Source: Planctomycetota bacterium (GTDB lineage: Bacteria > Planctomycetota > Phycisphaerae > Phycisphaerales > SM1A02). Taken from it: a stretch of DNA of 5,259 bases. The stretch is from positions 1-5,259 of the forward strand of contig JAPUKX010000172.1 in assembly GCA_027295435.1 (NCBI GenBank). The letters run 5' to 3'. The position numbers and the translations under genes are program-made. Position 1 is the first letter of the stretch; the number at the start of each line of letters is the position of its first letter. Below, one piece after another: positions 4,180 through 5,259 of the stretch. Below the pieces are notes generated by a model. The model saw only the letters and a program-made list of their open reading frames with translations. It ran no database searches and had not been told where the DNA came from.

Positions 4180-5259
4180 TTAGATACACGGGCCCCAGTT
4201 GGCGAGGAGTTCGAGCAGGTCGAGGATGCCCACAGCGCCGTCGCCGTTGAAGTCGGCGGGGTGATCGGGGTTGGGGCCCCAGGCCGCAAGCAGCGCCAGC
4301 AGGTCGAGGATGCCCACGATGCCGTCTGCATCGAGGTCCGCCGAACACTTCACCGGCTCGCACTCATCGGGGATGCCGTTGCGGTCCTTGTCGGCGAGTG
4401 TTCCGGCGGCGATCTCACACTCATCGGGAATGGCATTGTCATTGCAGTCGCCACTGGTCTGGTCCGCGATGTCGTCGCTGTCGGCGATCCCGTTGTCGTT
4501 GCAGTCGTACCCGCCGATGCGCAGGAAGTACACATCCTGCTCGCCGTTGAAAGTCGCGGCGTAGGCGAGGTTAGCGCCGACGCGATCGGAGACCATGTGG
4601 TAGTAGTCGCCCAGCTTGTTCTGGTTGGGCCAGCCGATATGGCTGTCGAATGGCGGGCTTAGCGCGACATTGGTGGACCATGTTTTCCCGCCATCGGTTG
4701 AGAACGAGTAGAACAGCTCGGAGATGTTGACGGCGCCGCTGTTGCGGGTGTCGTTGAAGACAACGTCGATACGGCCGGTTGGCGCGACGGACATGGTGCC
4801 GAACCATTGCCAGGCGCCGTTGTTGGTCGGGTCATCGTTGACGCGTATCGGCGCGCTCCAGGTCAGCCCGCCATCGGTGCTGCGAGCGAACATCACGTCC
4901 AGCGGATCGGGCCCGGGCGGGTTGACCGAGCCCAGCAGATAGACATGGCCTCGGGTGGGGCCGGAGGAATGATCGACCGCGACCCACGCCTGGCCGAGCA
5001 ACCCAGCCGGGTTCGGGCCGGCGCCGAGCACCATACTGCCGCCAAGATCAATCGCCGTGGTGAGCTCGAAGATAGGCGGAGCCGCGGGATCCTGGGCGCT
5101 GGTGGATTTGGCGACGAGGAAGATGCCGAAGTTGAAGCGAGCCACGCCCGAGACGTACAGCTCGCCGCCGGGGCCGACCACTAGCGAGCCGAAAATCGGC
5201 GCGAGAGGAATAAAACTGGGCGTAGTGAAGGTCATTCCGCCGTCCGTGGATCGGATGAA
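4180..5259 (-). CDS. BNR/Asp-box (sialidase-like fold) protein with calcium-loop linker and dockerin pair (N-terminus beyond right edge)
   Basis: An open frame enters from the right edge, so 359 residues are visible and the start is missing. The internal ATG at 5235 is not the start, because the codons before it complete an Asp-box. Three Asp-box motifs are seen, numbering from the first visible residue: STDGGMTF (4-11), STDGGLTW (127-134) and STDGGKTW (187-194). These mark a BNR beta-propeller as in sialidases and related exported proteins. The motif alone does not show sialidase activity, and no catalytic arginine triad can be assigned. Residues 252-301 carry DCNDNGIADSDD, DCNDNAIPDECE and DKDRNGIPDECE, calcium-loop linker repeats common in planctomycetes. 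Two dockerin halves with intact D-x-D-x-D-G loops follow (307-328 and 335-358), the last ending NWGPCI. It is probably secreted or surface-attached, and is followed 14 bases later by the cysteine-repeat gene. Confidence 0.88.
   Translation of the reverse strand, partial: FIRSTDGGMTFTTPSFIPLAPIFGSLVVGPGGELYVSGVARFNFGIFLVAKSTSAQDPAAPPIFELTTAIDLGGSMVLGAGPNPAGLLGQAWVAVDHSSGPTRGHVYLLGSVNPPGPDPLDVMFARSTDGGLTWSAPIRVNDDPTNNGAWQWFGTMSVAPTGRIDVVFNDTRNSGAVNISELFYSFSTDGGKTWSTNVALSPPFDSHIGWPNQNKLGDYYHMVSDRVGANLAYAATFNGEQDVYFLRIGGYDCNDNGIADSDDIADQTSGDCNDNAIPDECEIAAGTLADKDRNGIPDECEPVKCSADLDADGIVGILDLLALLAAWGPNPDHPADFNGDGAVGILDLLELLANWGPCI
4187..4227 (-). repeat. 41-bp perfect direct repeat, copy 2 (dockerin 3' end)
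   Basis: Identical to 3522-3562, in the same orientation and 665 bp away. It encodes the end of the second dockerin half of the Asp-box protein. Recombination between the copies would remove the whole cysteine-repeat gene and leave an intact dockerin end on the Asp-box gene. Confidence 0.95.

Noticed and set aside
3459..4330. Regularly recurring similar segments suggesting a CRISPR array or tandem DNA repeat
   Set aside because: They are dockerin coding units of varying spacing and similarity; there are no uniform short repeats with unique spacers.
4166..4363. N-terminal extension of the cysteine-repeat protein to an ATG at 4363
   Set aside because: The extra 66 residues are an out-of-frame reading of the neighbouring dockerin region; the signal peptide begins at 4165.
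4180..5259. Calling the Asp-box protein a sialidase
   Set aside because: Asp-boxes also occur in many non-sialidase propellers, and no catalytic arginine, tyrosine/glutamate or aspartate set can be assigned from the visible part.

Overview
The window looks like chromosome of a planctomycete (Planctomycetota, most likely Phycisphaerae or a relative). The lineage call rests on protein motifs. Dockerin-like C-termini of the form D-x-(N/D)-x-D-G-x-V-x-x-x-DLL-x-LLANWG-x-C occur on several unrelated proteins. There are also 'GACC..DG.C' six-cysteine repeats, 'DCNDN..PDEC' calcium-loop linkers, and a CC/DPFCC...WD..C cysteine module. All of these are typical of large-genome planctomycetes. The DNA is GC-rich and every intact gene encodes an exported or surface protein. 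No housekeeping gene, RNA gene, CRISPR array, transposase or phage gene is visible.

Layout. (1) 1-1010, minus: the N-terminal 336 residues of an FG-GAP/VCBS-repeat protein with a cysteine-rich module; its C-terminus lies beyond the left edge. (2) 1011-1539: the gap between two head-to-head genes, holding a decayed beta-helix/dockerin gene remnant on the minus strand (1192-1465), candidate promoters and good ribosome binding sites for both flanking genes. (3) 1540-2973, plus: a complete 477-residue FG-GAP protein with seven D-x-D-x-D-G motifs and a C-terminal dockerin pair; it is a diverged paralogue of the gene in (1). (4) 2982-3409, minus: a broken WD40-repeat gene. (5) 3459-3518, minus: an orphan half dockerin in the wrong frame. 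(6) 3515-4165, minus: a complete small secreted protein made of three six-cysteine repeats plus two dockerin halves. (7) 4180-5259, minus: the C-terminal part of a BNR/Asp-box (sialidase-like fold) protein with calcium-loop linkers and a dockerin pair; its N-terminus lies beyond the right edge.

The unifying theme is one C-terminal dockerin-like module attached to unrelated extracellular domains (FG-GAP propeller, Asp-box propeller, cysteine repeats, beta-helix relic). At DNA level the module is a dispersed repeat. There is a perfect 41-bp direct repeat between two dockerin ends, an out-of-frame extra half dockerin with a 6-bp tandem duplication at its junction, and two dead gene ends sharing a 26-bp element. 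I infer that the dockerin coding sequence acts as a recombination platform that shuffles, truncates and kills secreted-protein genes here. No defence system, secondary-metabolite cluster or other clearly new machinery is visible. The interest lies in this modular, decaying surface-protein locus.
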